Assembly: GCA_027623235.1 (NCBI GenBank)
Contig: JAQBVJ010000051.1
Span: forward strand, 1 to 47,959
Reading direction: 5' to 3'
Length of the DNA stretch: 47,959 nt
Source of the DNA: Planctomycetota bacterium
GTDB taxonomy: Bacteria; Planctomycetota; Planctomycetia; Planctomycetales; Planctomycetaceae
Part shown: positions 1 through 8,621 of the stretch, piece after piece
Layout: each line of letters starts with the position of its first letter
How positions within the stretch are numbered: position 1 is the stretch's first letter
The notes under the pieces: generated by a model
Seen by the model: only the letters and a program-made list of their open reading frames with translations
Database searches by the model: none
Told to the model about the DNA's origin: nothing
Translations under genes and position numbers: made by a program

Positions 1-1562
1 CGGATGGAACGATCAGTTCCTCGCCGAAGTACTGCAAATTCAGCTGTGAAACTTCGCGCCCCCTCTGGGGACAGAGACACCGATTTCGCTCTGGGATACG
101 AAGCGGTTTGAGCCGTGCCGTTGCGGTCCCAGACTCGTGTCAAATCTTTTCCCGACGACACAATGACACGGCCGTCGCGGCTGGTGACGACTCCCGTGAT
201 CGGGCTCGTGTGACCGATAAATTGTGCATCGCGTTTTGCCGTGGCGGCGTCCCACAGATTGACCGAGTTGTGAGACCGTCCACTGCCGGCCAGCAGTCGG
301 GATTCGCCCGGAAGAAACGTCAGGAAATTCGGACCGGCATTCGTGTCGTAAACATCTTTTCCACGGATGTCGTCGTCGGTGCAGGTTTGCCTCTGCCAGT
401 CGTTGGCTCCGTCCCAGAGACTGACGACTCCGGTGTACTCGGCCGAAGCGATCCATTTCCCGTCGTCAGAAATCGCGACGGCTTCAACCGGCCCGTGAGT
501 TTCCTCGTCTTCCACAAAGCCGACTTCCTTCCCGGATTGGAAGTCGTAAAGTCGAACCCGCCCCTGGAAACCGCCGGCCGCCAGCACCGACTCGTCGGGT
601 GAGAGGGCCAGCCGATCGAGACGCGGCATCGCGTTGACGTCGAAGCTTCGAAGTTCCTTTCCCGTTTGCGTCTCGCGAACGCGGATCACTCCGTCCGCCA
701 GTTCCGCCACGGTGCGACCGTCGTCCGCAAATACGGCATCGGAAGGCCGGTTGGGGCCGGGCTCGCGCCACCGCACAAGTTGTTTCCCCGTGCGGATATT
801 CCAAAGCGAACTCGTCTGGCTGCCAAGCAGCACGACCTCGTCGGTTTTCGTCGAGAAAACAATCCTGTGAAAATCTCCGGGGTCAATTGTCGACAGCAGT
901 CGATCGACTTTTCCGTCTTCGGCCAGCAAATAGAAGCGGGAAAAACCGTTGCGAGTTTCGACGGCGAGTCGGCTGGAGTCGGCAGAAAGCGTGACAAAAG
1001 GTCTTCCGGCTTCTTTGCTCTTCGGGCCGGCGAATTCGATCCGGTCGCGTTCTGTGCCGGTCTTCAGGTCGACAATCGAGATCGTTCGGTTCAGGTTGGC
1101 GAGCACGGCAAAGTCGGTGCCGCGTCCAAACGCGGCCTGTTCGACCCACTCCGGGCTGTTCCATTCAGCAAGCTGCTCACCGGTGTTGATGTCGACGACT
1201 CGGAACGTGTGAGTCGACACGCCATTTTTCAGCGGCTCGCCAATCAGGACACGCCTGTCGCCATCGAAAAACGCTTTGGAGTACACCGCGTGCCGGACTT
1301 CGTTCGTGAGCTCGCCGCTGTCCGGATGAAAAATCCGCATCGTCCACGCGCCGGCGGAAACAACTTGTCGATCCGGCGTGAACCACACCTGCGAGATCAT
1401 GTTGCCATGCCGGTAACGCCGCGTGCCAAGTTGCTCGACCGGCTCGACAGTAAACGATTTTTCGGCGACCGCGTCCGATTGAGCTCGCGCCGGGGGGAGG
1501 GGTGACAGGCAGGTCAGAATGACGGCGGCAATCGTGACTGCGATACTTTTTTGACGTCTCAT
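1..1562 (-). CDS. Secreted WD40-repeat protein, 3' end cut by window edge
   Basis: The reading frame opens with an ATG at 1562 and stays open to base 1, so at least 520 residues are present and the C-terminus lies outside the window. A GAGGGG ribosome site sits about 7 bases before the start. The N-terminus MRRQKSIAVTIAAVILTCL followed by an Ala-rich cleavage region ending ARAQ is a signal peptide. The rest is a series of WD40-like blades, each with an S/A-x-D-G/S turn and a hydrophobic-Trp/Asp end: for example AISDDGKWIASAEYTG followed by VVSLWDG, and GHTSPITGVVTSRDG followed by LTRVWD. This is a propeller scaffold of the kind planctomycetes export in numbers. No catalytic domain is visible in the part seen, and the function is unknown. 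It lies 150 bp downstream of polA on the same strand. That gap holds a 27-bp element at 1667-1693 with GGTGGG/CCCACC ends. Confidence 0.85.
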   Translation of the reverse strand, partial: MRRQKSIAVTIAAVILTCLSPLPPARAQSDAVAEKSFTVEPVEQLGTRRYRHGNMISQVWFTPDRQVVSAGAWTMRIFHPDSGELTNEVRHAVYSKAFFDGDRRVLIGEPLKNGVSTHTFRVVDINTGEQLAEWNSPEWVEQAAFGRGTDFAVLANLNRTISIVDLKTGTERDRIEFAGPKSKEAGRPFVTLSADSSRLAVETRNGFSRFYLLAEDGKVDRLLSTIDPGDFHRIVFSTKTDEVVLLGSQTSSLWNIRTGKQLVRWREPGPNRPSDAVFADDGRTVAELADGVIRVRETQTGKELRSFDVNAMPRLDRLALSPDESVLAAGGFQGRVRLYDFQSGKEVGFVEDEETHGPVEAVAISDDGKWIASAEYTGVVSLWDGANDWQRQTCTDDDIRGKDVYDTNAGPNFLTFLPGESRLLAGSGRSHNSVNLWDAATAKRDAQFIGHTSPITGVVTSRDGRVIVSSGKDLTRVWDRNGTAQTASYPRAKSVSLSPEGARSFTAEFAVLRRGTDRSI

Positions 1563-1712
1563 TGACGTTCCCCTCGGTATTCGGCCCTGCGGACTGACTG
1601 GCTTTTCAAGATCATGGTCGTCGACCGGGAGGGACGACAGGTCAGTTTGCGGCGAATTGTGAATCTGGTGGGGCTCGCTTTGCTCGGCCCACCCTGCGAT
1701 GCGCGGCCCACG

Positions 1713-4481
1713 CTACGCTTTCGCGTCGAGCCAGTTGGGGCCGGTGGCGAGGTCCACTGTGATCGGCACGGAAAGATTCATTGCCGATTCCATTTCGGTG
1801 CGGACGAATTTCGAAAGCGTCTCTGCATGCTGGGCCGGGGTTTCGAAAACGAGCTCGTCGTGAATCTGCAGCAGCATCCGCGCGGGGAAGCCGAGGTTCG
1901 GCAGCTTTCGGTGGATCTTTACCATCGCCATTTTGATCAGGTCGGCGGCGGAACCCTGGATGACCGTATTCACTGCGGTCCGCTCGGCCATGTTGAGTGT
2001 CGAGCCTCGTCGCGAACGGATGCCGCTGATGGCTCGACGGCGACCGAGGATGGTTCGGGCGAAACCGTTGAGAGCACTTTCCTGGAGCGAGGTTTCGATA
2101 AAGTCGGCGACGCCGGAGTAACGCTCAAAGTAGTTCTCGATGAACTCGGTGGCTTCTTCGCGCGAGATGCCGAGTGCCGCCGCCAGGCCGTACGGCGTTT
2201 GACCGTAGATCACTCCGAAGTTGACGGCCTTGGCGATGCGGCGCTGCGTTGAGTCGACCTGGTCGCAGCCGACGTTGAAGACCTCGGCCGCGACGGCGGC
2301 GTGAATGTCGATGCCGTCGGCAAAGGCCCGCTGCAGCGCGCGGTCTCCGCTGAAGTGAGCCACCATCCGCAGTTCGATCTGTGAGTAATCTGCGCAGAGG
2401 AGCACCCAGTCGGGCTCGCCGGGGACGAAAGCTCGCCGCACGCGCTCGCCTTCGGGAGTTCGGATCGGAATGTTCTGCAGATTCGGTTGACTGGAACTGA
2501 GCCGCCCGGTCGCGGCGACGACCTGATTGAAGCGGCAGTGGATGCGGCCGGTGGCCGGGTTGATCATCGTCGGCAGAGCGTCCAGGTAGGTGCCCTTGAG
2601 TTTTGCCAGGTGGCGATGCTCGATGATTTTTGCCGGCAGCGGGTGAATCTGAGCGAGCTGTTCGAGGACGTCCTGGTCCGTGCTGGCTCCGGTTTTCGTT
2701 TTCTTGATGACGGGCAGTTCAAGCCGGTCGAACAGGATTTCCTGAAGCTGCTTCGGGGAATCGATATTGAACTCCTCGCCGGCCTCTTCGTGAATCTCGG
2801 TCATGAGCTCGTCGAGCCGCTTTGACACTTGCTCGTTCTGTCGGCCCAGCTCTTCCGCGTCGACCTTGATTCCGGTGACTTCCAGATCGGCCAGCACCGG
2901 GATGAGCAATCGTTCGAGGTCTTCGTACAGCGGTGTGAGTTCTTTTTCTTCCAGCTCGGCGCGCATCTTCTGCCCGACTCGCAGCATGAGGCACGCTTCT
3001 TCGGCGGCGTGTTTCGCAAACTGGTCACGTGACAGCGCGAGCGGCGGAACGTTTTTTGACCGTTTCTTTTTTGAGTCGGCGTCCGATCCGGCATCGGAGT
3101 CTTCGTCGAGGTTCAATCGCGACAGCGGGCGGATCGGTTGGTGGAAGTAACGGTCGACGACGTGCGACAGACTGTGAGCTCGCGAGCCGGCTTCAAGCAG
3201 GTAGAAGCCGACCATCGAGTCCAGGCCCGGTTCGACATTCTCAATGCCGGCCCCGCGCAGCAGTGTGAGAGTCGTCTTCAGGTTATGTCCGACAAGCCGC
3301 GCTGACTCTGTTCCCTCGCCCCCTGGCGGACGGCTCGATTGAAGCAGCGGTTTCAGTTTCGGCCAGACGACATCCGGACTGAGATGCGTTTCCGACGTCA
3401 CCGGCGAGAGCGGAATAAAAACCGCAGACTCCTCGTCGAGCGCGATGGTCAGCGCGGCGACGCGAGAGGTGACCGGGTTGAGGCCGATCGCTTCGATTCG
3501 CAGCGCCAGTTCCGTTCGGCCGGTCAGCTTTGAGACCACATCGTCAAGCGCTGCTTCGGAGTCGACGATCTCAACGTGTGGTCCGTCGTCTGCGAATAAC
3601 GGGTCGCGCGGGGTGGCATCTTCCGGTGCGAGGGCTCGGACCTCGTCAACGAATTTGCGGAAGCCGCACTCGCGGAAAATCTGCACGAGTGCTTCGACGT
3701 CGTAGCCGCCGACTCTGGCGTCCTCCCAGTCGATCTCAATCGGGAGATTCTGATTGAGCTCGACAAGTTGCCGGCTCATGAGTGCCTGTTCGGCAAATGT
3801 CTGCAGGTTCTCTCGAAGTTTTTTCCCGGGAGCTTCTTCAGCGTGGGCGAGGACTTCTTCCAGCGTGCCGAACTGATTGAGAAGGAAGCTCGCCTTTTTC
3901 GGGCCGACAAGCGGCACGCCCGGCACGTTGTCGACCGAGTCGCCGCAGAGCGATTGAAAATCGACCACCTGGTCCGGGCGGACTCCCCAGTCGTCCATCA
4001 GAGCGGCCGCGTCGAGGTAATTGTCCCGCCTCACGTTGTAAAGCCGGACGAGTGGCGTGATCAGTTGCCGCGCGTCTTTGTCGCTAGTGACGATCGCCGT
4101 TTCGATGCCTGCCGCGTTGGACTGGCGGGACAGTGTCGCCAGAACGTCGTCCGCCTCCCAGCCCTCGCACGACAGCACGGGAATTCCAAACGCCTCCATG
4201 ACTTCGACGATGACCGGGATCTGTGGTCGCAGATCGTCGGGCATCGCGTCCCGGTTCGCTTTGTAGTCCTCGTAAATTTCCTCGCGGACGCCGGGGCCGG
4301 AGAGGTCGATCGCGCACACCAGGTAGGTTGGCTTTTTCTGTTTGATGATCGTCAGCAGGTCGCGCGTGAATCCAAAGACCGCGTTGGTCGCTTGACCAGA
4401 CGGGCTGGTCATTGGGGGAATGGCGTGAAAGACCTGGTAGACCAGCGAGTAAACGTCGATGGCGTAGAGAGTTTCGCTCAT
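1713..4481 (-). CDS. polA: DNA polymerase I with degenerate proofreading domain
   Basis: 922 residues. The start is taken at MSETLYAIDV (ATG at 4481), because the flap-endonuclease fold begins there; the reading frame continues 33 codons upstream with no family similarity. The 5'-3' nuclease domain fills roughly residues 1-290 (EGWEADDVLATL, VTSDKDARQL, GDSVDNVPGVPLVGPKKA). The 3'-5' exonuclease-like domain (about 320-520) has lost catalytic acids: the DTE position reads RIE near residue 327, the NLKYD position reads NLKTT, and AAEDAD reads AAEEAC. The polymerase domain is complete: motif A ADYSQIELR (about 695), motif B RRIAKAVNFGVIYG (about 750) and motif C QIHDELVFE (about 875). The enzyme should fill gaps and remove RNA primers but probably cannot proofread, as in Taq-like Pol I. 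An acidic/basic low-complexity insert (DEDSDAGSDADSKKKRSK) lies between the exonuclease-like and polymerase domains. Confidence 0.96.
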   Translation of the reverse strand: MSETLYAIDVYSLVYQVFHAIPPMTSPSGQATNAVFGFTRDLLTIIKQKKPTYLVCAIDLSGPGVREEIYEDYKANRDAMPDDLRPQIPVIVEVMEAFGIPVLSCEGWEADDVLATLSRQSNAAGIETAIVTSDKDARQLITPLVRLYNVRRDNYLDAAALMDDWGVRPDQVVDFQSLCGDSVDNVPGVPLVGPKKASFLLNQFGTLEEVLAHAEEAPGKKLRENLQTFAEQALMSRQLVELNQNLPIEIDWEDARVGGYDVEALVQIFRECGFRKFVDEVRALAPEDATPRDPLFADDGPHVEIVDSEAALDDVVSKLTGRTELALRIEAIGLNPVTSRVAALTIALDEESAVFIPLSPVTSETHLSPDVVWPKLKPLLQSSRPPGGEGTESARLVGHNLKTTLTLLRGAGIENVEPGLDSMVGFYLLEAGSRAHSLSHVVDRYFHQPIRPLSRLNLDEDSDAGSDADSKKKRSKNVPPLALSRDQFAKHAAEEACLMLRVGQKMRAELEEKELTPLYEDLERLLIPVLADLEVTGIKVDAEELGRQNEQVSKRLDELMTEIHEEAGEEFNIDSPKQLQEILFDRLELPVIKKTKTGASTDQDVLEQLAQIHPLPAKIIEHRHLAKLKGTYLDALPTMINPATGRIHCRFNQVVAATGRLSSSQPNLQNIPIRTPEGERVRRAFVPGEPDWVLLCADYSQIELRMVAHFSGDRALQRAFADGIDIHAAVAAEVFNVGCDQVDSTQRRIAKAVNFGVIYGQTPYGLAAALGISREEATEFIENYFERYSGVADFIETSLQESALNGFARTILGRRRAISGIRSRRGSTLNMAERTAVNTVIQGSAADLIKMAMVKIHRKLPNLGFPARMLLQIHDELVFETPAQHAETLSKFVRTEMESAMNLSVPITVDLATGPNWLDAKA

Positions 4482-4513
4482 AAGGCCGGCAGGTCCATTA
4501 GTTGGAAAGTAGC

Positions 4514-4535
4514 GGAACGGCGCGAGCCGTCCGGT
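4514..4535 (+). repeat. Dispersed repeat arm, solitary copy
   Basis: The 22-base element GGAACGGCGCGAGCCGTCCG + GT matches both arms of the hairpin at 19931-19997 with one to three differences. The match extends leftward through AGTAG. Here only one arm is present, so no hairpin forms. It behaves like one half of a family of short interspersed elements in intergenic DNA. Confidence 0.6.
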
Positions 4536-4800
4536 CGATTGACGATTCGCCCCGCCTTTTCGGAGTGGCATTCTCCGCACGGCAAACTCAGAAGCGGGAG
4601 CATAGGCCGCCTCACCTTGCCGCGGCAGTCTTCGACCCGGGGGCGAGCGTCAACAAATAACCAGCCGAATTGCCACGACCAGTCAGCTCCGAGCAAGCTG
4701 TCAGGCAGGGAGAACTGCGTCAACCGGAGAATGTGGAGCCACGCCAAGGGAGGATCGGCGTAACCCTCACGCCGGGAAGGCTCTGCGTGAAGGATCTTTC

Positions 4801-4828
4801 TTGACTCAACGAGGGTGACTTGTAGACT
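4801..4828 (+). promoter_or_regulatory. Possible sigma-70 promoter for the 5062 gene
   Basis: TTGACT at 4801-4806 and TAGACT at 4823-4828 are separated by 16 bases. If used, the leader to the gene at 5062 would be about 225 bases. The call rests only on resemblance to the consensus. Confidence 0.25.
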
Positions 4829-5016
4829 TTGAAAACTCAGATCAGGCTTCAGAGTGCGTCGGTGCGCCCGTCAAGTCGGTTCCTGCCTTTTTCCTGTTGA
4901 ATGTGGCCGGTACCGTGCGTTTTCACTGTCGTCCTTTTCTGATTGGCCTCGCGCTGTCGATCAGGCAACTTGCTGGGCAGGTGCGAGTCCGCTTTCTCCC
5001 TCTTCGGGGTTCTCCC

Positions 5017-5048
5017 GACACAGGCGTTTCTTGACACAGGCGTTTCTT
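5017..5048 (+). repeat. Perfect 16-bp tandem duplication in a gene leader
   Basis: GACACAGGCGTTTCTT occurs twice back to back (5017-5032 and 5033-5048) without a mismatch. The AAGGAA ribosome site and the ATG at 5062 follow directly. The perfect identity suggests a recent slippage duplication, or a selected double site. Confidence 0.9.
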
Positions 5049-5061
5049 AAGGAACCTGTTC

Positions 5062-6615
5062 ATGGCTGCTTCCAATAAGTCGGTCGGTCTTCAGATTACG
5101 ATGGCTGTCTTTGCGATGCTGGCCGTCATTGGCTGGGTGGCCTTCTACATGCAGTTCAAAGAACTGCGGGAGAACAAGGACCGCTTCGCAAAGGCCACGG
5201 AAGACCTTGGAAAAGAACAGGGGCTGACACGTAGCCAGGACGACAAGATCCAGGCGTTGAAAGGCAAGATCGGGCACAACCACCCGGAAGTCGGAGAAGA
5301 CCAGCAGGGCGCGACCGATACCGTTCTGGGTGCAGCCGATCTGGATCTGGCCAAAGTCGCTGGATCTCCGGCGAATCTGTCGACAGCGATCGCCAGCGTT
5401 CAGGATGCCTACACCTCGGAACAGGCGACTTCAAAAGACCTTGGCTCCAGACTGTCTGACGCCAACGCCGCAGTGGCTCGGCTGAGGGGCGAGTATCAGA
5501 TTCAGGTCACTTCTCATAAGAAGCGAGCTGACGACGCCGTCTCTGAAAAAGACCAGGCGGAAAAGGACTTTGCCGAGCAGCTTTCTCAGCGGGACCGCAC
5601 GATCACCGAACAGCGAAACGCTCTCAACGAGCTGACTGTTGAATTCGACAATGCCAAAGTCGCGTGGGATGGCGAGCGGAAAGTGATGGGCGGCAAGCTG
5701 CTCCAACTGGAAGAGCAGGTCGACCTGCTGCGAGAGAAACTGAAAAACGTCACCCGAGTCAGCTTTGAGCGACCGGATGGCCTGGTTCGCTGGGTCGACA
5801 ACACGGCCGGGCTGGTCTGGCTGAATCTCGGATCGGACGACGGCCTGCGGGTCCGCACGACGTTCTCGGTCTACCGCAAGGGACATCACGGTGTCGCACG
5901 AGGTGCAGAAGACATCAAGGCTCAGATCGAAATCACGCGAATCATGTCGGGCCACTCGGCCGAAGCCCGCATTCTTGAGGAAGACATTTACGATCCGATC
6001 GCCAAGGGCGACCCGGTCTACACGCCGCTGTGGAGCCCTGGCCGTGTCGAGAAGTTTGCGATCTGCGGTCAGATCGACCTCGATAAGGACGGGATCCTGG
6101 ACCGTACGCGGTTCCACGAAATCGTTGCCGACGCCGGAGCGGTCCTGGCTCACGAAATTCGCGACGACGGCACGCGGGTCCGTTTCACGGAATTCCCGAA
6201 TGAGTGGGTCGACTGGAGCGAAGGCGATGCCGAGCTCGATTCCGACACCAAGTACCTCATCATTGCAACGATTCCCGATCCAACTCTCGCCCTGCGTGAC
6301 GAGGACAAAGAGAAGCGTGCTTTGATTGGATCTCAGCTCAAACGGATGCGGGACGAAGCCCGTCGCCTGGGGATCGAGGAAATCAATCTGAACGACTTCC
6401 TGGCTCACATCGGATACATCCCACGGCGAAACCTTTACATCCCGGGCGTCGTTGATCGACCTTACAACCTGCGTTCAGGTGCCGCCAGCGTCTCCACGAA
6501 TGAGGTCGTCAAAGACCGTTCGGCCGCCGGACAGGTGTCGGGCCTCTACGGTCGCAGCAAGCGACTGAAGCCGCAGTCGTCAGCCGGTCAGACTTCGAAG
6601 CTCTACTCGAAGTAG
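5062..6615 (+). CDS. Membrane-anchored coiled-coil protein, unknown function
   Basis: 517 residues with a good start (AAGGAACCTGTTC before ATG). A single hydrophobic helix at about residues 9-29 (QITMAVFAMLAVIGWVAFYM) has no cleavage site, so the protein is probably an N-terminally anchored membrane protein with its bulk outside the cytoplasm. Residues of about 32-230 are charged and heptad-like (ELRENKDRFAKATEDLGKEQ; EEQVDLLREKLKNV), predicting a long coiled coil. The region from about 230 includes GLVWLNLGSDDGLRVRTTFS followed by VYRKG. That resembles the small beta module of FlgT-C-like proteins, in which a G-x(2-4)-hydrophobic-N-L-G-x-x-D-G-hydrophobic pattern precedes F-x-V-Y. DLDKDGILDR is a DxDxDG loop that could bind calcium. 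The tail carries two related units, AAGQVSGLYGR and SAGQTSKLYSK. A strong terminator follows at 6642, so the gene ends its own transcript. I do not recognise a named family. Confidence 0.85.
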   Translation: MAASNKSVGLQITMAVFAMLAVIGWVAFYMQFKELRENKDRFAKATEDLGKEQGLTRSQDDKIQALKGKIGHNHPEVGEDQQGATDTVLGAADLDLAKVAGSPANLSTAIASVQDAYTSEQATSKDLGSRLSDANAAVARLRGEYQIQVTSHKKRADDAVSEKDQAEKDFAEQLSQRDRTITEQRNALNELTVEFDNAKVAWDGERKVMGGKLLQLEEQVDLLREKLKNVTRVSFERPDGLVRWVDNTAGLVWLNLGSDDGLRVRTTFSVYRKGHHGVARGAEDIKAQIEITRIMSGHSAEARILEEDIYDPIAKGDPVYTPLWSPGRVEKFAICGQIDLDKDGILDRTRFHEIVADAGAVLAHEIRDDGTRVRFTEFPNEWVDWSEGDAELDSDTKYLIIATIPDPTLALRDEDKEKRALIGSQLKRMRDEARRLGIEEINLNDFLAHIGYIPRRNLYIPGVVDRPYNLRSGAASVSTNEVVKDRSAAGQVSGLYGRSKRLKPQSSAGQTSKLYSK

Positions 6616-6641
6616 ACTTTCGACGTTGAAGAATGAAACAG

Positions 6642-6670
6642 AAGCCCGACCAATCTGGTCGGGCTTTTTT
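6642..6670 (+). terminator. Rho-independent terminator
   Basis: An 11-bp perfect stem AAGCCCGACCA / TGGTCGGGCTT with a 3-base ATC loop runs into six T residues (6665-6670). It lies 27 bases after the coiled-coil gene stop and before the next gene on the same strand, so it separates two transcription units. Confidence 0.93.
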
Positions 6671-6771
6671 GTGCGCGGGCCGGCGATGCTCGCTGGAGAT
6701 TTGCCGGACGATCGGCGATCCTGCCTCCGCGTCACGTTGCCTTCCTGAACCGCATCTCCCGGAGACTGACG

Positions 6772-7821
6772 ATGCCTCGCCGATTCACTCTCGCCGCCTT
6801 TGCTTTGCTGCTCGCCCTCGCTGCCGGTTCTGCTCAGGCAGGAAAGAAAGACGGCAAGCTCGACATTTACTTCATCGATGTGGAAGGCGGCGCCGCGACG
6901 CTGATCGTCACACCGGCCGGCGAGTCGATGCTGATTGACTCGGGCTACCCGGACTTCGGCGGCCGCGATCGGGACCGCATCGTCAAGGTGGCGACCGAAC
7001 AGGCAGGCATCGAGCAAATTGACCACGCGGTGGTTTCGCACTGGCACCTGGACCACTACGGCAATCATGCGTCACTCACTGAGAAAATTCGCGTCGTCAA
7101 TTTCTGGGACCGCGGGATTCCCGATTTTCTGCAGGAAGATGGCAAATTCGGCGAACGAGTCGCGGATTATCGCAAGGCGTCTGAGAACAAATCGAAGGCC
7201 GTCAAACCGGGAGACATGCTGCCGCTCAAGTCGGGCAAGACACCGCTGTCTGTGAAGATCGTCACAGCGAGTCGGAATGTCATTCCCAACACCGGTGATG
7301 CAAACCCTTTCGCGAAAGAGCACGTCGCGGCGGACGAAGACGAAAGCGACAACGCGGCCAGTGTGAGCTCGCTGCTTCAGTTCGGCTCGTTCCGATTTCT
7401 AACCTGCGGCGACCTCACGTGGAATATCGAGGCGAAGCTCGCCACACCGAACAACCCGATCGGAAAAGTCGATGTCTTTATGGTGACTCACCATGGCCTG
7501 CCATCGAGCAACAACCCGGTCCTCGTCAAAGCGATCGACCCCGTCGTCGCGATCATGTGCAACGGTCCGACCAAAGGCGGCGATCCGAACACGCTGAAGA
7601 CTCTTGGCGAAGTGGCTTCGCTGAAACACACGTGGCAGCTGCATCGGAATATCAAACTCGACGATGACAAACAGGCTCCGAAGTCGTTCATCGCGAACCA
7701 CGGACAGACCGATGGGTGCGAGGGAGTTTTCGTGAAGCTGTCCGTCGCTGCCGACGGCAAGAGCTACACCGTCCAGATCGGTGAAGAGGGCAAACCACAA
7801 AGCTACAAAAGTCGTGGCTGA
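6772..7821 (+). CDS. Secreted metallo-beta-lactamase-fold hydrolase
   Basis: 349 residues. The N-terminus MPRRFTLAAFALLLALAAGS followed by AQA is a clear signal peptide. The mature protein starts with the ComEC/Rec2-type MBL layout: DIYFIDVEGGAATLIVTPAG, then LIDSGYP, then the metal-binding SHWHLDHYGN (HxHxDH, about residues 88-94). Further conserved blocks are LLQFGSFRFLTCGDLT (Asp metal ligand) and VFMVTHHGLPSSNNP (second-shell His). The family hydrolyses phosphoesters or other metal-activated bonds; the substrate here cannot be inferred. It resembles soluble MBL relatives of the ComEC C-terminal domain, without the DNA-uptake membrane part. The next gene converges on it 62 bp away, with no obvious hairpin between. 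It has its own transcript, given the terminator upstream. Confidence 0.9.
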   Translation: MPRRFTLAAFALLLALAAGSAQAGKKDGKLDIYFIDVEGGAATLIVTPAGESMLIDSGYPDFGGRDRDRIVKVATEQAGIEQIDHAVVSHWHLDHYGNHASLTEKIRVVNFWDRGIPDFLQEDGKFGERVADYRKASENKSKAVKPGDMLPLKSGKTPLSVKIVTASRNVIPNTGDANPFAKEHVAADEDESDNAASVSSLLQFGSFRFLTCGDLTWNIEAKLATPNNPIGKVDVFMVTHHGLPSSNNPVLVKAIDPVVAIMCNGPTKGGDPNTLKTLGEVASLKHTWQLHRNIKLDDDKQAPKSFIANHGQTDGCEGVFVKLSVAADGKSYTVQIGEEGKPQSYKSRG

Positions 7822-7883
7822 CCGCACGTCGCGGTGTCATCAAGTGGAGCGGGCTCAGCGGGTTTCGGACCGACCGCTGGAGA

Positions 7884-8621
7884 TCACGATTCGGTCTTCG
7901 GTTGGCTCTTGAGGAGCCGCTCGACTTCCGGCGGAACTTCGTCGATGGAAGCGGCGAGCTGTCTCAGGTTCGTCAGGATAATCTGGCGGCGTTTGATGAT
8001 CAGGCTTCGCTCGTGCTGGAGTTCGCCGAGCAGCACCGTGACGGTTTCCCGCGTGCTGCCGATGACGCTCGACAGTTCCTGGTGCGAGAGGCGGATGCTC
8101 AGCGCGATGCCTTCCGCATTTTGTTCGCCGTACCGCGCGGCCAGTTCCAGCAGCAGGTAGACGAGTCTTTCGCGGTTGGAGCGGAAGAGGAGCGACTTCA
8201 GACGCCGCTCGATGCGCTGCCGGCGGAGCCCCATCAGTCGGGTGAGCTGGATCGTCAAGGTCGGTCGCGATTCCATCAGGTTGCGGATGACCTCACCGGA
8301 GATCATGACGATTGTCGAGGTCGACATCGCTTCCGCAAATTCCTCACGCTGGCCGGGGTTGAGCAGCGAGAGCTCGCCGAAAATTTCGCCGGGCTCGATA
8401 AATGCCAGGACGGTTTCTTTGCCCTCGGACGTCAGGTTGTAGAGTTTGATGCGGCCTTTTGTCAGCAGAAAGACCGCGTCACTGCTGTCACTGGGCAGGT
8501 AGACGAGACCCTTGCGGGGAAGCGTCTGCATGCGGGACTGCGATTCGATTCTGGTGATCTCTTCCGGGGAAAGCTGCTCAAAGAGCTCGCTTCGTTTGAG
8601 GTACCAGAGTTTTTCTTCCAT
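7884..8621 (-). CDS. Crp/Fnr-family transcriptional regulator
   Basis: 245 residues from ATG at 8621 (MEEKLWYLKRSELFEQLSPE). The frame extends 40 codons further upstream but the family begins here. The N-terminal cyclic-nucleotide-binding-type beta roll spans about residues 8-125 (KGLVYLPSDSSDAVFLLTKG; GEIFGELSLLNPGQR). A dimer helix follows (LTRLMGLRRQRIERRLKSLL), then a winged helix-turn-helix at about 165-235 (LSHQELSSVIGSTRETVTVL). The R-E-T-V pattern of the recognition helix is typical of the family. No N-terminal cysteine cluster is present, so it is not an FNR-type iron-sulfur sensor; the ligand is unknown. It is divergent from the ROK gene across a 369-bp region, which makes that gene a possible target. 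Confidence 0.92.
   Translation of the reverse strand: MEEKLWYLKRSELFEQLSPEEITRIESQSRMQTLPRKGLVYLPSDSSDAVFLLTKGRIKLYNLTSEGKETVLAFIEPGEIFGELSLLNPGQREEFAEAMSTSTIVMISGEVIRNLMESRPTLTIQLTRLMGLRRQRIERRLKSLLFRSNRERLVYLLLELAARYGEQNAEGIALSIRLSHQELSSVIGSTRETVTVLLGELQHERSLIIKRRQIILTNLRQLAASIDEVPPEVERLLKSQPKTES

Larger units (their letters stand above)
4482..5061. other. 580-bp intergenic region, polA / coiled-coil gene
   Basis: This region lies between the divergently transcribed polA and the coiled-coil gene. Short open frames on both strands here have no recognisable protein features and I do not call them. It contains one copy of a dispersed repeat arm (4514-4535), a possible sigma-70 promoter (4801-4828) and a perfect 16-bp tandem duplication (5017-5048) just ahead of the downstream ribosome site. 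I see nothing else that I can support. Confidence 0.6.

Noticed and set aside
666..1505. 279-codon plus-strand frame at the left end
   Set aside because: It is antisense to the WD40-repeat protein, which has a signal peptide, ribosome site and blade motifs.
4849..5078. Small open frames in the 580-bp gap after polA
   Set aside because: No ribosome sites, no recognisable features, and they overlap each other on opposite strands.
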